From assembly GCA_964511025.1 (NCBI GenBank), contig CAZEDK010000033.1:1-19846 (forward strand): a stretch of DNA of 19,846 nt, given 5' to 3'. This document shows positions 11,378 to 19,846 of this stretch, piece after piece. The stretch comes from CAZEDK01 sp964511025 (lineage in GTDB: Bacteria; Patescibacteriota; Gracilibacteria; UBA1369; GWF2-33-10). How positions within the stretch are numbered: position 1 is the first letter of the stretch; every line of letters begins with the position of its first letter. The notes beneath the pieces are model-generated. The model saw only the letters and a program-made list of their open reading frames with translations, had not been told where the DNA came from and ran no database searches. The position numbers and the translations under genes are program-made.

Positions 11378-13903
11378 TCATAAATAAATCCTTTGGAAAA
11401 ACTTTCTCACTTCTTCGATTACAAGTATTGATACGCTTGCTAATGCTATTAAAAGCCATTCATTTATATTTAAATAAGTGGTTCCTAGATAATTATGGAA
11501 AAATTCAAATTGAGTCACGCTGACAGCAAAAATAGTTGAAATTAAGACTGCAATCATTAAATGTTTATTTTTGAAAAAGCCCATTTTGAAAACAGATTCT
11601 GTAAGACTTCTACAATTAAATGCGTTGAACATCTGAATCATCACGAGCATTACAAACGCCATAGTGGATGCTCTTGCGTAATCGCTTCTATTTAGTTCAA
11701 ACAAATAAACTCCTAAGACTATTGCGCCGATAATTAAGCCAAGCACAACGAAATGAATTACAAATTTCTTTGTCATTATTTTTGCATTTGGATTTCTTGG
11801 AGCTTTTTCCATGATACCTTCTTCAGAATCTTCCACGCCTATCGCAATTGCAGGCAAAACATCCGTACCAATATCCACAGCTAATATCAGTACGGCAGTT
11901 AGTGGAGCCGGTAATTGAAAAATTATCGCCGCAAAAACAGTTGTCAATTCTCCAATATTGCATGAAAAAACGTAAAAAACAAATTTTTTCAAATTTTCAT
12001 AAATTTTTCTTCCTTCCTTGATTGCGCTTACGATGGACGCAAAACTATCATCAGCAAGCACCATGTTTGCAGCTTCTTTTGAAACATCAGTGCCTGTTAT
12101 GCCCATTGCGATACCGATGTCAGCCCTTTTGAGGGCTGGCGCGTCATTGACTCCATCGCCAGTCACTGCAACTATTTCACCATTTTGTTTTAAAGCGTTG
12201 GTGATGCGTAATTTATCTTCGGGGTTTACTCTTGCAAAAATAATAGATTCTTTTGTTTTGAGTATCTCTATCAATTGTTCTTCTGAAATTTTATTAAGTT
12301 CATCGCCTGTAATTAGTTGTTCTATTTTGAGTCCAATTTTGCTAGCGATTGCTTTTGCTGTAAGCGGATGATCGCCTGTAATGATATGTATCTTTATACC
12401 TGCTTTTTTTGCTTGAGAAATTGCATTTGGGACTTCTAATCTTGGAGGATCAATTAAGCCAACTAAGCTTAAAAAAACAAGATTAGATTCTGTATCTTTG
12501 GAGCTTTCAATATTATCAGGTATTTCTTTATATGCTAACGCAAGTACTCGCAGTGCTTTATTAGACATTTCTTCTATTTTCGCTAAAATTTCTTTTTTCA
12601 TCTCTTCAGTCAATTCTAATTGCTGCTCATTTTTTAAGATAAATTTGCAGTTATCCAAAACTTTCTCAGCTGCTCCTTTCGTGAAAATACATTTGTGTTT
12701 AGCAATTTCACAGTTTACTACTACGCTCATCATTTTACGTTGCGAATCGAATGGAATTTCATCTATTCGTTCATATTTTTCGAAATCAATTTTATAATTT
12801 TTATTTTCTTCAAGAGAATATCTCAAAAGTGCAATTTCAGTTGGATCGCCAATATATTTTTCATCAGAAAGCTTTGAATTTTGACATAAATACATTGCTT
12901 TTAATGATATTTCAAAATCTACTTGCGCATCACTCCATGATTTGAATTCATCTACAGTCATTTCATTTTTTGTTAGAGTTCCTGTTTTGTCGCTGCATAT
13001 TACTGTTGTAGAGCCAAGCGTTTCAACTGACGATAGTTGTTTTGTGATCGCATTTTTTTTTGCAAGTTTTTGCACGCCAAGGGCAAGGGCAATTGTAATT
13101 GTTGCTGGTAAACCTTCCGGAACTGCAGCTACAGCGACTGAAACTGCGAATAAAAGAGTGTCAACAAAATTCTTACCTTGAACAAAAATTCCGATAACAA
13201 GTAAAAAAGCGGATATAACAAAAGTGATTTTACTTACAAATAGACCTATTCTAAAAAGTTCTTTTTCAAGCGGGCTTTTATCTTTTTTGGTTTCAGTTGT
13301 TAATTTTGCTATTTCGCCAAACCTACTATGCATACCTGTTTTTTCTACCAACACTTTTGCCGTACCGCTTGTCACCTCTGTCGACATAAAAACCAGCGTC
13401 AAACTCAAGTCTGTTGCATCTATCTTATTTGTTTTGATAACCGGATTTGATTCTCCTGTCAAAATAGACTCATTGATGTTTAAATTATGCGCTTCTAGAA
13501 TTTTGCCATCTGCTACTATTTTATCTCCTTCATTAAGTATCAAAATATCTCCAGGGACGACATATTTTGCATCTATAATAATTTCTTTGTTGTCACGCAG
13601 GATTCTTGCTTTTGGTGCTACAAGCTTTTGTAGAGCTTGAATTGCTTTGTCAGCTCTGTATTCTTGTATGAAGCCTATAATTGCATTTAAGATTACGATA
13701 AATAAAATAACATATCCGTCAACATTTTCACCTGACAAAATTGCTATTATCGAAGCTATCATCAAAATAATCACCATCAAATCCGTAAATTCTCGAATAA
13801 ACATTTTCAAAGCACTGTTCTTTTTGCCTGAAATTATCTCATTGAACCCAAACTCTTCGAGTTTTGCTAATGCTTGAGTCGAATTTAAAGGTGAATAATT
13901 CAA
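11378..13903 (-). CDS. P2-type cation-transporting ATPase (Ca2+-ATPase-like)
   Basis: An ATP-driven cation pump in the membrane; 841 residues is usual for bacterial type II P-ATPases. In order: N-terminal cation-ATPase region (1-40), M1-M2 (about 40-80), actuator with LTGESNPV (148-155), M3-M4 with VPEGLPATI (E263), phosphorylation site CSDKTGTLTKNEMT (D305), and nucleotide domain with FTKGAAEK (407-414). The hinge has IITGDHPLTAKAIA and VTGDGVNDAPALKRAD, and six C-terminal membrane segments follow. Ion-site residues corresponding to SERCA are E263, N649, E652, T680 and D681. The SERCA asparagine of M6 is aspartate here (D677 in VDIGTDVLPAI), as in Na,K-ATPases, so the transported ion is uncertain. 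It starts 14 bases after the M16 peptidase gene, probably as one transcript. Confidence 0.93.
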   Translation of the reverse strand: MNYSPLNSTQALAKLEEFGFNEIISGKKNSALKMFIREFTDLMVIILMIASIIAILSGENVDGYVILFIVILNAIIGFIQEYRADKAIQALQKLVAPKARILRDNKEIIIDAKYVVPGDILILNEGDKIVADGKILEAHNLNINESILTGESNPVIKTNKIDATDLSLTLVFMSTEVTSGTAKVLVEKTGMHSRFGEIAKLTTETKKDKSPLEKELFRIGLFVSKITFVISAFLLVIGIFVQGKNFVDTLLFAVSVAVAAVPEGLPATITIALALGVQKLAKKNAITKQLSSVETLGSTTVICSDKTGTLTKNEMTVDEFKSWSDAQVDFEISLKAMYLCQNSKLSDEKYIGDPTEIALLRYSLEENKNYKIDFEKYERIDEIPFDSQRKMMSVVVNCEIAKHKCIFTKGAAEKVLDNCKFILKNEQQLELTEEMKKEILAKIEEMSNKALRVLALAYKEIPDNIESSKDTESNLVFLSLVGLIDPPRLEVPNAISQAKKAGIKIHIITGDHPLTAKAIASKIGLKIEQLITGDELNKISEEQLIEILKTKESIIFARVNPEDKLRITNALKQNGEIVAVTGDGVNDAPALKRADIGIAMGITGTDVSKEAANMVLADDSFASIVSAIKEGRKIYENLKKFVFYVFSCNIGELTTVFAAIIFQLPAPLTAVLILAVDIGTDVLPAIAIGVEDSEEGIMEKAPRNPNAKIMTKKFVIHFVVLGLIIGAIVLGVYLFELNRSDYARASTMAFVMLVMIQMFNAFNCRSLTESVFKMGFFKNKHLMIAVLISTIFAVSVTQFEFFHNYLGTTYLNINEWLLIALASVSILVIEEVRKFFQRIYL

Positions 13904-13917
13904 AATTTAGAATTTTT

Positions 13918-16548
13918 TTAATTTGGTCCTACTATCGCGAGTATTTCTCTGTCAAAATTAATAATTTTATTAGCAATTTTCAACACGTCTTCTTTTGTGA
14001 CCTTGTTAATATTTTCACAGATTTTTTCATCGTAGTCATACGATAAGCCGTATAATTCATAAGAACACATGTTTGTTGCTTTTGCGGCATTGCTTTGTCG
14101 AGCTACAGCGTGATAACCAATTAAAAAATTTTTTGCATCACTGAGTTCTTTTGTTGAAATCTTTTCTTCTTTTATGTGTTTTAATTCTCTTCTTAGTTCT
14201 TCTATTGCGTAATTCTGTTTTTCAGGTGCGCAACCAAGATATGCCGCGAAATGTCCATCGCATTTAAATCCGGGTTTTTGAAATGCCGTAATAGAGTAAG
14301 CCAAACCCTGTTTGTCTCGAAGATTAATAAAAAGTCTTCCACCCATTCCGGCAAGTACTTTCTTGAGTACATCAAGAGCGAATATTTCTTTGCTATCTAT
14401 AGAAATCCCCTTAAATCCAAGCACTATATTGGATTGTTGTTTATCAATTTTTATTGATTTGTGTTTACTTTTATTGCCGTAATTTATCTTTTCAAAGTTG
14501 AATTTTGCCAGCTTGGATTTCGGACAGGAACTTTTTTCTGCCTTAATTTGACCTAAGTTTCTTTCAAAAAACTGAATCACTGAATCTATATTTATATCCC
14601 CTACAATTGAAATAACCATATTTTTTGGCAATAGCACTGACTGTAAATACTTTAACAATTGTTTTTGCTGGAAATTTTTTATGTTTTCAATTTTACCTAT
14701 GCTTTTTAAACTGTATGGATGCTTGTCGTAAAGTAGTTCATGGAATAATTCAATTGATTTTTGGATTGGATTATCAAGCTCGCGTTTGATTTCATCTATA
14801 ATAATTGATTGCATTTTTTCAATTTCTTGTCGATCAAAGCTTGGAATTGTCAAACTATCACAAGCAAGTTCCAAAGTTTTGAATAAATTTTGACTTAAAG
14901 ATTTTCCCCAGAGTCCAAAACTGTTTGCTGAATTATAGCCTTCAAGGAAGCTTGCCATGGATTCGATACTTGACGCGAATTCTTCTTGATTCAGTTTCTT
15001 CGTCCCTCTTGTTAGCATTGCTGCTGTAAAATTTGAAATGCCATTTGTTTTTAGATTTTCAGACAAAAGCCCTCCAAGTATTGCGAATGTAAAACTAACG
15101 GAATTAACTGCGTTTGTTTTTTGCAATACAAGCCTGATGCCATTTGAGAGTATATGTTTTAATTTATCTGTGGATTTTTTCCTTATCACCACTTTCTTTT
15201 TTCTATATCCTTCTTTTAAGCTCTCAACTAAATCTTTCTCGCTTATCTTGATTTTTCCCGCCAGAATGATTCTTTCGGGCTGGCCTTTTTCAGGTATTAA
15301 CACTCCAAGATTTGTATTCTCAAAGTTTAAAAATTCTTGTGCCACTTTTTTTACATCATCTGGCGTAACTGCTTTAATCCGATTTATATAATTAGGAATA
15401 TCATCATAACCATTGCCAAGTAATTCAAACTGTCCAAGTGTTCTAGCAATGCCTTCAAAAGTTTCTTGTCCATAAATAAAATGACTTTCCAGTTGAAGTT
15501 TAGCTTTTTCCAATTCTTCTGTGCTGATATTTTCAGTTTGAAGATTTTGAATTTCTTGTCCTATCTCAAAAATGGCTTCTTTTAAATTTTTGCTATCAAG
15601 ATCGGCATCAATAAATCCAAATCCAGGATCTTTTGGAGTGTATGCGCTTGACTGTATTGCGTGGACAAGTTTTTTCTTTTCGAGAAGTCTTTTTTGCAAT
15701 CTACTATCCGCACCATGGCCAAGAACGTTATATAAAATGTCTACAGCCGGAGTTCTTTTGTCGGTAAAATTTGTTATATGGTGACCAAGAGAGAGATAGG
15801 TCCCTGCAAAATTTCGTTTCATTATAAAAATGCGCGCTTCTTTTTGTTTTGGCTCTTGTGGAATAATATTTTCAGTTTTAGTTTTCTTTGGAAATTTGGC
15901 AAAACTTTGATCTATCCATTTTTTGAATTTTTTTTCATCTATATTTCCCACCACCACAACTGTCATATTGGAAGGCTTGTAATATTTATTAAAAAAGTTC
16001 AAAACTGTTTTTTGATCTATAGCTTTTATAGTGTTTTCATATCCAATTATGGGATGCTGATATGGATGTGTTTTATATGCTTTTTTGAAAAGTTCTTCCT
16101 GAAGTACTATGTGTGGATTATCGTTACATCTTCGAAATTCCTCCATCACGACCTCAAGTTCTTTTGTGAGTCTGTCAGGCAAAGATGTTGCTTCTGATAC
16201 CATGCTTGCTAATATTTTCAAAGCAAGTTCAGTGTTTTTTGCCGGCATGGTAACGTGATATACTGTCTCATCATAATTTGTCCAAGCATTGAAATCTCCC
16301 CCATTCGCTTCAATTAGATTTGCTATTTCTCCTTGACCGGGATAAGAATTTGTACCTTGAAATAGCATGTGTTCCTGTATGTGAGCTAGACCACCTTCAT
16401 CTTTGAATTTTGCCTTATTGCCTCTTAATTCATCTCGCGATCCTATATTTACCCAAACTTGAATTGCTGCGACATCTGCTGATTTATTTTGTTGAAATAT
16501 AACTTTTAGACCATTTGCAAGTAGATATTTTGTTGTATTTTGTATCAT
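13918..16548 (-). CDS. M16-family zinc metallopeptidase, two-half single chain (pitrilysin/PqqL-like)
   Basis: A peptidase with two homologous M16 halves in one 876-residue chain, forming the usual clamshell around a peptide. The first half carries the inverted zinc motif HxxEH as H56-I-Q-E59-H60 in GGLAHIQEHMLFQGT. The third ligand is probably E136 or E137 in LEVVMEEF. The DFNAWTNYDETVYH block follows. The second half (from about 466) lacks HxxEH; its equivalent reads ISNFTAAMLTRGT. It retains the R/Y pair segment NLRDKQGLAYSI that helps bind substrate. No signal peptide or lipobox is visible, so it is probably cytoplasmic unless exported otherwise. It is the upstream gene of a pair with the cation ATPase, and divergent from the gene at 16623. 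Confidence 0.92.
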   Translation of the reverse strand: MIQNTTKYLLANGLKVIFQQNKSADVAAIQVWVNIGSRDELRGNKAKFKDEGGLAHIQEHMLFQGTNSYPGQGEIANLIEANGGDFNAWTNYDETVYHVTMPAKNTELALKILASMVSEATSLPDRLTKELEVVMEEFRRCNDNPHIVLQEELFKKAYKTHPYQHPIIGYENTIKAIDQKTVLNFFNKYYKPSNMTVVVVGNIDEKKFKKWIDQSFAKFPKKTKTENIIPQEPKQKEARIFIMKRNFAGTYLSLGHHITNFTDKRTPAVDILYNVLGHGADSRLQKRLLEKKKLVHAIQSSAYTPKDPGFGFIDADLDSKNLKEAIFEIGQEIQNLQTENISTEELEKAKLQLESHFIYGQETFEGIARTLGQFELLGNGYDDIPNYINRIKAVTPDDVKKVAQEFLNFENTNLGVLIPEKGQPERIILAGKIKISEKDLVESLKEGYRKKKVVIRKKSTDKLKHILSNGIRLVLQKTNAVNSVSFTFAILGGLLSENLKTNGISNFTAAMLTRGTKKLNQEEFASSIESMASFLEGYNSANSFGLWGKSLSQNLFKTLELACDSLTIPSFDRQEIEKMQSIIIDEIKRELDNPIQKSIELFHELLYDKHPYSLKSIGKIENIKNFQQKQLLKYLQSVLLPKNMVISIVGDINIDSVIQFFERNLGQIKAEKSSCPKSKLAKFNFEKINYGNKSKHKSIKIDKQQSNIVLGFKGISIDSKEIFALDVLKKVLAGMGGRLFINLRDKQGLAYSITAFQKPGFKCDGHFAAYLGCAPEKQNYAIEELRRELKHIKEEKISTKELSDAKNFLIGYHAVARQSNAAKATNMCSYELYGLSYDYDEKICENINKVTKEDVLKIANKIINFDREILAIVGPN

Positions 16549-16579
16549 TACTCGATGATATATAATAAATTTTTACTCC

Positions 16580-16585
16580 ATTATA
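16580..16585 (-). promoter_or_regulatory. -10 candidate for the M16 peptidase transcript
   Basis: TATAAT on the minus strand, 32 bases before the M16 start codon. No good -35 lies at the usual spacing, so this is tentative. Confidence 0.3.
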
Positions 16586-16622
16586 ACTTATAACATTTAA
16601 AATATCAGTAATATTTGATATA

Positions 16623-17366
16623 ATGTTTGGATTTAATGATCAAAATATGACCTTGAATGCTCAAATAATCGATTTTATAAACCATAAAGAAAACAAAGAT
16701 TTAGATTTAGCGAAATATAATGAATTAAAAACTGATCTAATTGATCAATTGCAAAGTGTTTCAGGCGAAGATTATGAAGAAGTAGCTACCCTTAATTATT
16801 ATCTTTTAGTTTTGGGGCTTGAATGCGGGCAGGTTACTCTTGAAGAGGTTGATAGACTCTATTTTATTATAAAAAATTCTTTTGAAAGGCAGGAAGAATA
16901 TATAAAAAATAAATTTAAAGCTTTGGATAAGCAGCATAAAAAAGTTTTAAAATCACAATTGGAGTATTTTTATAAATTGGTTGAGCATTATTATAAAAAT
17001 TTAAGAGATTTGTTCCGTAAAAAATATTTTTTGGAACACGCAAAAAAAGCTCATGCCGATAATTTACAATTTTCCGCAAATCAAAGGCTTCTTGAGGGTA
17101 AATTTATTGATTATTTTGAATATAAACGCATAGAATTGAGTATACGTTTCAGAGCTCATTATTTGATATATACGATTGTTGGAGGGATTGGAATGATTAT
17201 ATTTTGGAGGGGTGTCTGGGATTTGACTTATCAAATACCTATCATTGCTTATCCGCTTGGGTCTGTTGTTGTTGGGTTACTTATTATGGTATTTACAGGA
17301 TTTATTGCGTCAGTTGGAGATAGGAGTATTATTGGATCGCAGGAAAATTATGATAAACCATTATGA
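16623..17366 (+). CDS. Unrecognised coiled-coil protein with two C-terminal membrane segments
   Basis: A 247-residue protein I do not recognise. Residues 1-85 are acidic and helical and contain VSGEDYEEVATLNYYLLVLGLECGQ-type sequence. Residues 86-175 are strongly charged and lysine-rich, with heptad-like spacing that suggests a coiled coil (KNKFKALDKQHKKVLKSQ). Two membrane segments follow at about 179-197 and 206-229, joined by a short RGVWDLTYQIPI loop. The tail is 18 residues. The N-terminal part is probably cytoplasmic. The ATG overlaps a TATAAT-like sequence and there is no Shine-Dalgarno. It overlaps folK by 4 bases (ATGA), so the two are translationally coupled, but this does not by itself indicate a folate role. 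Confidence 0.75.
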   Translation: MFGFNDQNMTLNAQIIDFINHKENKDLDLAKYNELKTDLIDQLQSVSGEDYEEVATLNYYLLVLGLECGQVTLEEVDRLYFIIKNSFERQEEYIKNKFKALDKQHKKVLKSQLEYFYKLVEHYYKNLRDLFRKKYFLEHAKKAHADNLQFSANQRLLEGKFIDYFEYKRIELSIRFRAHYLIYTIVGGIGMIIFWRGVWDLTYQIPIIAYPLGSVVVGLLIMVFTGFIASVGDRSIIGSQENYDKPL

Positions 17367-17824
17367 TCTATTATCTTGGACTTGGTACTAATATTGGCAA
17401 AAAAAAACATAATCTCAAAACAGCTATTTTGTATTTATCTGAAAAAATGAAAATTTTAGCTGCGTCAAAAATCTACAAATCCAGTCCAATGGGGCCGAAA
17501 AATCAACCTGACTATTTAAATATGGCTCTGAAAATTGAAACAAGTTTAAAAACGTTAGATCTTTTAAAATTTGTTAAAAACGTAGAATTGAAGATGGTTA
17601 GAATTAAGAACGAACATTGGGGGCCTAGAATTATTGATATAGATATACTAATTGTGGATGATCAGAGAGAGTTAATTGATTATGGAGAAATTTTACAAAT
17701 TCCACACAAGGGGATTCTTGAAAGAACTTTTGTATTGATTCCGCTGGAAGAAATAGCGCCGGGCTTAATATCAAAATATTTCAAAAAAGATTTCGAAATG
17801 ATTTTGAAAGAGGCGGTTTATTAA
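17363..17824 (+). CDS. folK: 6-hydroxymethyl-7,8-dihydropterin pyrophosphokinase
   Basis: Transfers pyrophosphate from ATP to 6-hydroxymethyl-7,8-dihydropterin in folate synthesis. The 153 residues match the family. Motifs are LGLGTNIG (5-12), IYKSSPMGPKNQPDYLNMAL (37-56) and the EHWGPRIIDIDIL block, with magnesium-binding D92 and D94 and arginines R80 and R89. The C-terminal IPHKGILERTFVLIPLEEIAP is also characteristic. The start overlaps the stop of the preceding gene (ATGA). No folP, folB or folE is present in the window, so the pathway context is missing. Confidence 0.94.
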   Translation: MIYYLGLGTNIGKKKHNLKTAILYLSEKMKILAASKIYKSSPMGPKNQPDYLNMALKIETSLKTLDLLKFVKNVELKMVRIKNEHWGPRIIDIDILIVDDQRELIDYGEILQIPHKGILERTFVLIPLEEIAPGLISKYFKKDFEMILKEAVY

Positions 17825-17890
17825 AATTTTCATTTTTCTGTATTTAATGTAATTTATCATTGTAATTGCTTTTGTTAAAATGTCATTTTG

Positions 17891-19789
17891 ATGCAAAAAT
17901 TGTTTTTAAAATTTTACAATTATATTCCCGGTATTTTGATTGCTGGATTTTTGACATTGTCTCTATTTGATCCGCTTGGAAATAAATTTGACGTTGGAAG
18001 AAGTATTTTTTTGACACTTTTTTTTGCACTCATTGCTTTATTTATTTCATTTGTTTCTTTTTTGAATTGTCAAAACAATCAGAAAAAATATTTTGAAATT
18101 ATTACACTGTTTTTCTTTTTTCTTTTTTCTTTTTTCTCATTTATCTATTCAGAAACTGCTAATTTTGGATTCACCGAAATTCTCATGCTTGGCTCTGTTA
18201 TTTTGATCTATCTCAGAGGACGAGAAAAATTATTTGATCATTCTGCAAAGTTTTTGTATGGATTTTCTATTTTTTTAACAATATTTACGTCAATTTTTGG
18301 TTATATATCTTATTTTTTTTCACATCATAATAGAGATTTTGGATTTTTTTATAATCCTGATGTCAAGACTGACGCATGGCCAAATGCTTTTGCGTTATTT
18401 GTTCTTATGTTGTGGCCGATTCTTTTTCATTTTGTGTTTTGTGCAAGGAAAAAGGATAAATGGAAAAGTATAAAGTTTTTTATTGAATTTTTAAAAATAT
18501 TTAGTCTTTCTATAGTTTTTGCGTCATTTTTTCTTAGTTTTTCGAGGGCTGCTTTTATAGCTTTTGCAGGACAAGTTTTGCTTCTTGCTATATTTTCTAT
18601 TTATAGAAAAGTAATTAAAGAAAAATTAGCACAAAAAATCTTTCCAAAAATTTTCTTTGTAATTATTTTATCATTTTTGTTAATTCAATTTGGACAGTTT
18701 GCGCGAAGTCATTTTCAGGAAAATCTAATTAATTTTGAAGATAGGGCAAAATTTGCAAATGGAGAACAAGCTACATCAGTGCAAGAACGAATTGATTTCT
18801 GGCAAGGAGCTGTCAAATTGACAGAACAAAAACCTTGGCTAGGTTACGGTCCTATGAGCTTTGGTTTTGTTTATAGAGGTATTCAAGAAAATTGGCTTGC
18901 AATTGCCGATCATCCGCATAACTGGTTTCTCAAATTATCTTCAGAACGAGGCATTCCTGCTGCTTTATTTTTTCTACTTTTTTTGATTGGATTTTTTGCA
19001 AGAGCTTTTATCTCAATGAACAAAATAAAAGAAGAAAATAGATTTTTGTTTATATTGCTTTTGATTTCTATTTTGGGAGCAATTGCTCATAATTTGGTTG
19101 ATTTTAATTTTAATTTTGCGACAAATTATGTGATTTTTTGGCTGGTTTTGAGCGCTGTTGATTTTTTGATTGCTAAGACAAAAGATGAAGAACAAAAAAT
19201 AAAAAATGGCGATTTTATGCAGAAATTTATTTGCATTGTTGTTTTTCTAATCATTTTTGTTTTAACTACTCATGAGTTTTATACAGCGATTTATGGCAAG
19301 CTGGCTGCTAAAGCTTTGGATGATTTTGATTTGCAAGCTTCCAGCAAATATTTCGCAGTTTATGAAAAAACTTTTTTTCCAAGATATTTGTACTGGGAAC
19401 AGGCAGATAGAGCTGTTGCAATTGGTGATTTCAAAAAAGCTGCAAAATATTATCTGCTCCGCGAAGAAAAAAATCCTTATGATGCCGTGAACTATTTCCG
19501 ATTGGGACTTCTTTATAGGGACAAACTAAAGGATTTGAATAAAGCAAAAATTTCTTTTGAAAAGGCTATTTTTTTGGATCCGAGAAATAATTGGTCGTAT
19601 TATTTGGATTACGTAAAAACTTTGGAATTGCTTGCTGATATTTCTTCAATCCAAAATGTTGACCTGCAAGTACATAGGGAGTTAAAAGATTATTTCCCAA
19701 AATTAGAACAAGATCTGCATTTTGAATCATATAAAGAAAATCCTAAATCTCTTTTTGAACTTTTAGATATTTTGAAAAGATATGAGTAA
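17891..19789 (+). CDS. O-antigen ligase/Wzy-like membrane protein with C-terminal TPR-like repeats
   Basis: A polytopic inner-membrane glycan polymerase or ligase of the Wzy/WaaL superfamily. About ten hydrophobic segments span residues 10-440. The large periplasmic loop has the family's diagnostic pattern: QERIDFWQGAVKLTEQKPWLGYG followed by ADHPHNWFLKLSSERGIPAALFFL, with the conserved H-x-H-N-x-F/W. After the last membrane span, residues from about 470 contain TPR-like helix pairs (DFKKAAKYYLLREEKNPYDAVNYFRLGLLYRD and LNKAKISFEKAIFLDPRNNWSYY). The substrate, such as lipopolysaccharide-like glycan, S-layer glycan or pilin sugars, cannot be read from sequence. I use ATG 17891; an in-frame TTG directly before it is less likely. 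It follows folK by 66 bases and may be a separate transcript. Confidence 0.88.
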   Translation: MQKLFLKFYNYIPGILIAGFLTLSLFDPLGNKFDVGRSIFLTLFFALIALFISFVSFLNCQNNQKKYFEIITLFFFFLFSFFSFIYSETANFGFTEILMLGSVILIYLRGREKLFDHSAKFLYGFSIFLTIFTSIFGYISYFFSHHNRDFGFFYNPDVKTDAWPNAFALFVLMLWPILFHFVFCARKKDKWKSIKFFIEFLKIFSLSIVFASFFLSFSRAAFIAFAGQVLLLAIFSIYRKVIKEKLAQKIFPKIFFVIILSFLLIQFGQFARSHFQENLINFEDRAKFANGEQATSVQERIDFWQGAVKLTEQKPWLGYGPMSFGFVYRGIQENWLAIADHPHNWFLKLSSERGIPAALFFLLFLIGFFARAFISMNKIKEENRFLFILLLISILGAIAHNLVDFNFNFATNYVIFWLVLSAVDFLIAKTKDEEQKIKNGDFMQKFICIVVFLIIFVLTTHEFYTAIYGKLAAKALDDFDLQASSKYFAVYEKTFFPRYLYWEQADRAVAIGDFKKAAKYYLLREEKNPYDAVNYFRLGLLYRDKLKDLNKAKISFEKAIFLDPRNNWSYYLDYVKTLELLADISSIQNVDLQVHRELKDYFPKLEQDLHFESYKENPKSLFELLDILKRYE

Positions 19790-19846
19790 ATTTTAAAAAA
19801 GTGTTAAAAAAACGTTAAAAACCGAAAGATTTTATGAATTTGATAT

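Noticed and set aside
12018..13877. Several plus-strand frames opposite the ATPase gene
   Set aside because: They are antisense shadows of a strongly conserved coding sequence and have no independent motifs.
1..19846. UGA recoded as glycine, as in some Patescibacteria
   Set aside because: Recognisable genes such as nnrD and the ATPase end properly at TGA, and no conserved domain contains an in-frame TGA.
19834..19846. ATG near the right edge as the start of another gene
   Set aside because: Only four codons are visible, which is not enough to support a call.

Overview
The window is AT-rich bacterial DNA read with the standard code: TGA is used as a stop and no gene needs it recoded. Genes are densely packed, Shine-Dalgarno sequences are rare, and several starts are GTG or TTG. 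The gene content is a LysW-type lysine pathway, a single-chain M16 peptidase, a P2-type cation ATPase, a Wzy/O-antigen-ligase protein with C-terminal TPR-like repeats, small toxin-antitoxin genes and a PGPGW-like small membrane protein. This would fit a Patescibacteria/CPR-like or other small low-GC genome, but that placement is an inference; no rRNA or ribosomal protein is present to test it.

Left region (1-7256, + strand): after a strong intrinsic terminator there is a run of lysine biosynthesis genes: lysX, lysY, lysZ, lysJ, homocitrate synthase and homoisocitrate dehydrogenase. Together they cover acetyl-CoA plus 2-oxoglutarate to homocitrate, homoisocitrate to 2-oxoadipate, and the LysW-carried conversion of 2-aminoadipate to lysine. 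The carrier LysW, homoaconitase, the aminoadipate aminotransferase and the releasing peptidase LysK are not in the window. Two unusual inserts interrupt the run. One is a tandem and inverted repeat cluster between lysY and lysZ. The other is a small ribbon-helix-helix/RelE-like toxin-antitoxin pair between the first two enzymes of the pathway (homocitrate synthase and homoisocitrate dehydrogenase).

Middle region (7236-11316): a nitroreductase gene runs convergently into the end of the lysine run. An apparently intact 1.5-kb insertion sequence, with inverted repeats and an 8-bp target duplication, sits just upstream of the nitroreductase. Next come a small membrane protein whose reading frame runs into an antisense tRNA-Asp(GTC), and the tRNA itself. 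Upstream of the tRNA on its own strand are two tandem 94-bp units. Each carries a truncated tRNA-Asp 5' half with a 32-nt palindrome inserted in its D-loop, and a copied extended -10 promoter. Then follow NAD(P)HX dehydratase (nnrD) and an orphan RelB/DinJ-like antitoxin frame on the minus strand whose start position reads ATA.

Right region (11378-19846): on the minus strand an M16 peptidase is followed 14 bp later by a P2 cation ATPase. Divergent from these, on the plus strand, an unrecognised coiled-coil/two-TM protein overlaps folK by 4 bp, followed by an O-antigen-ligase/TPR protein.

The features most worth follow-up are the tRNA-Asp half-gene array with its palindromic insert, the toxin-antitoxin pair inside the lysine genes, the repeat cluster ahead of lysZ, and the ATA-start antitoxin relic. 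None of these amounts to a clearly new multi-gene system on sequence alone.
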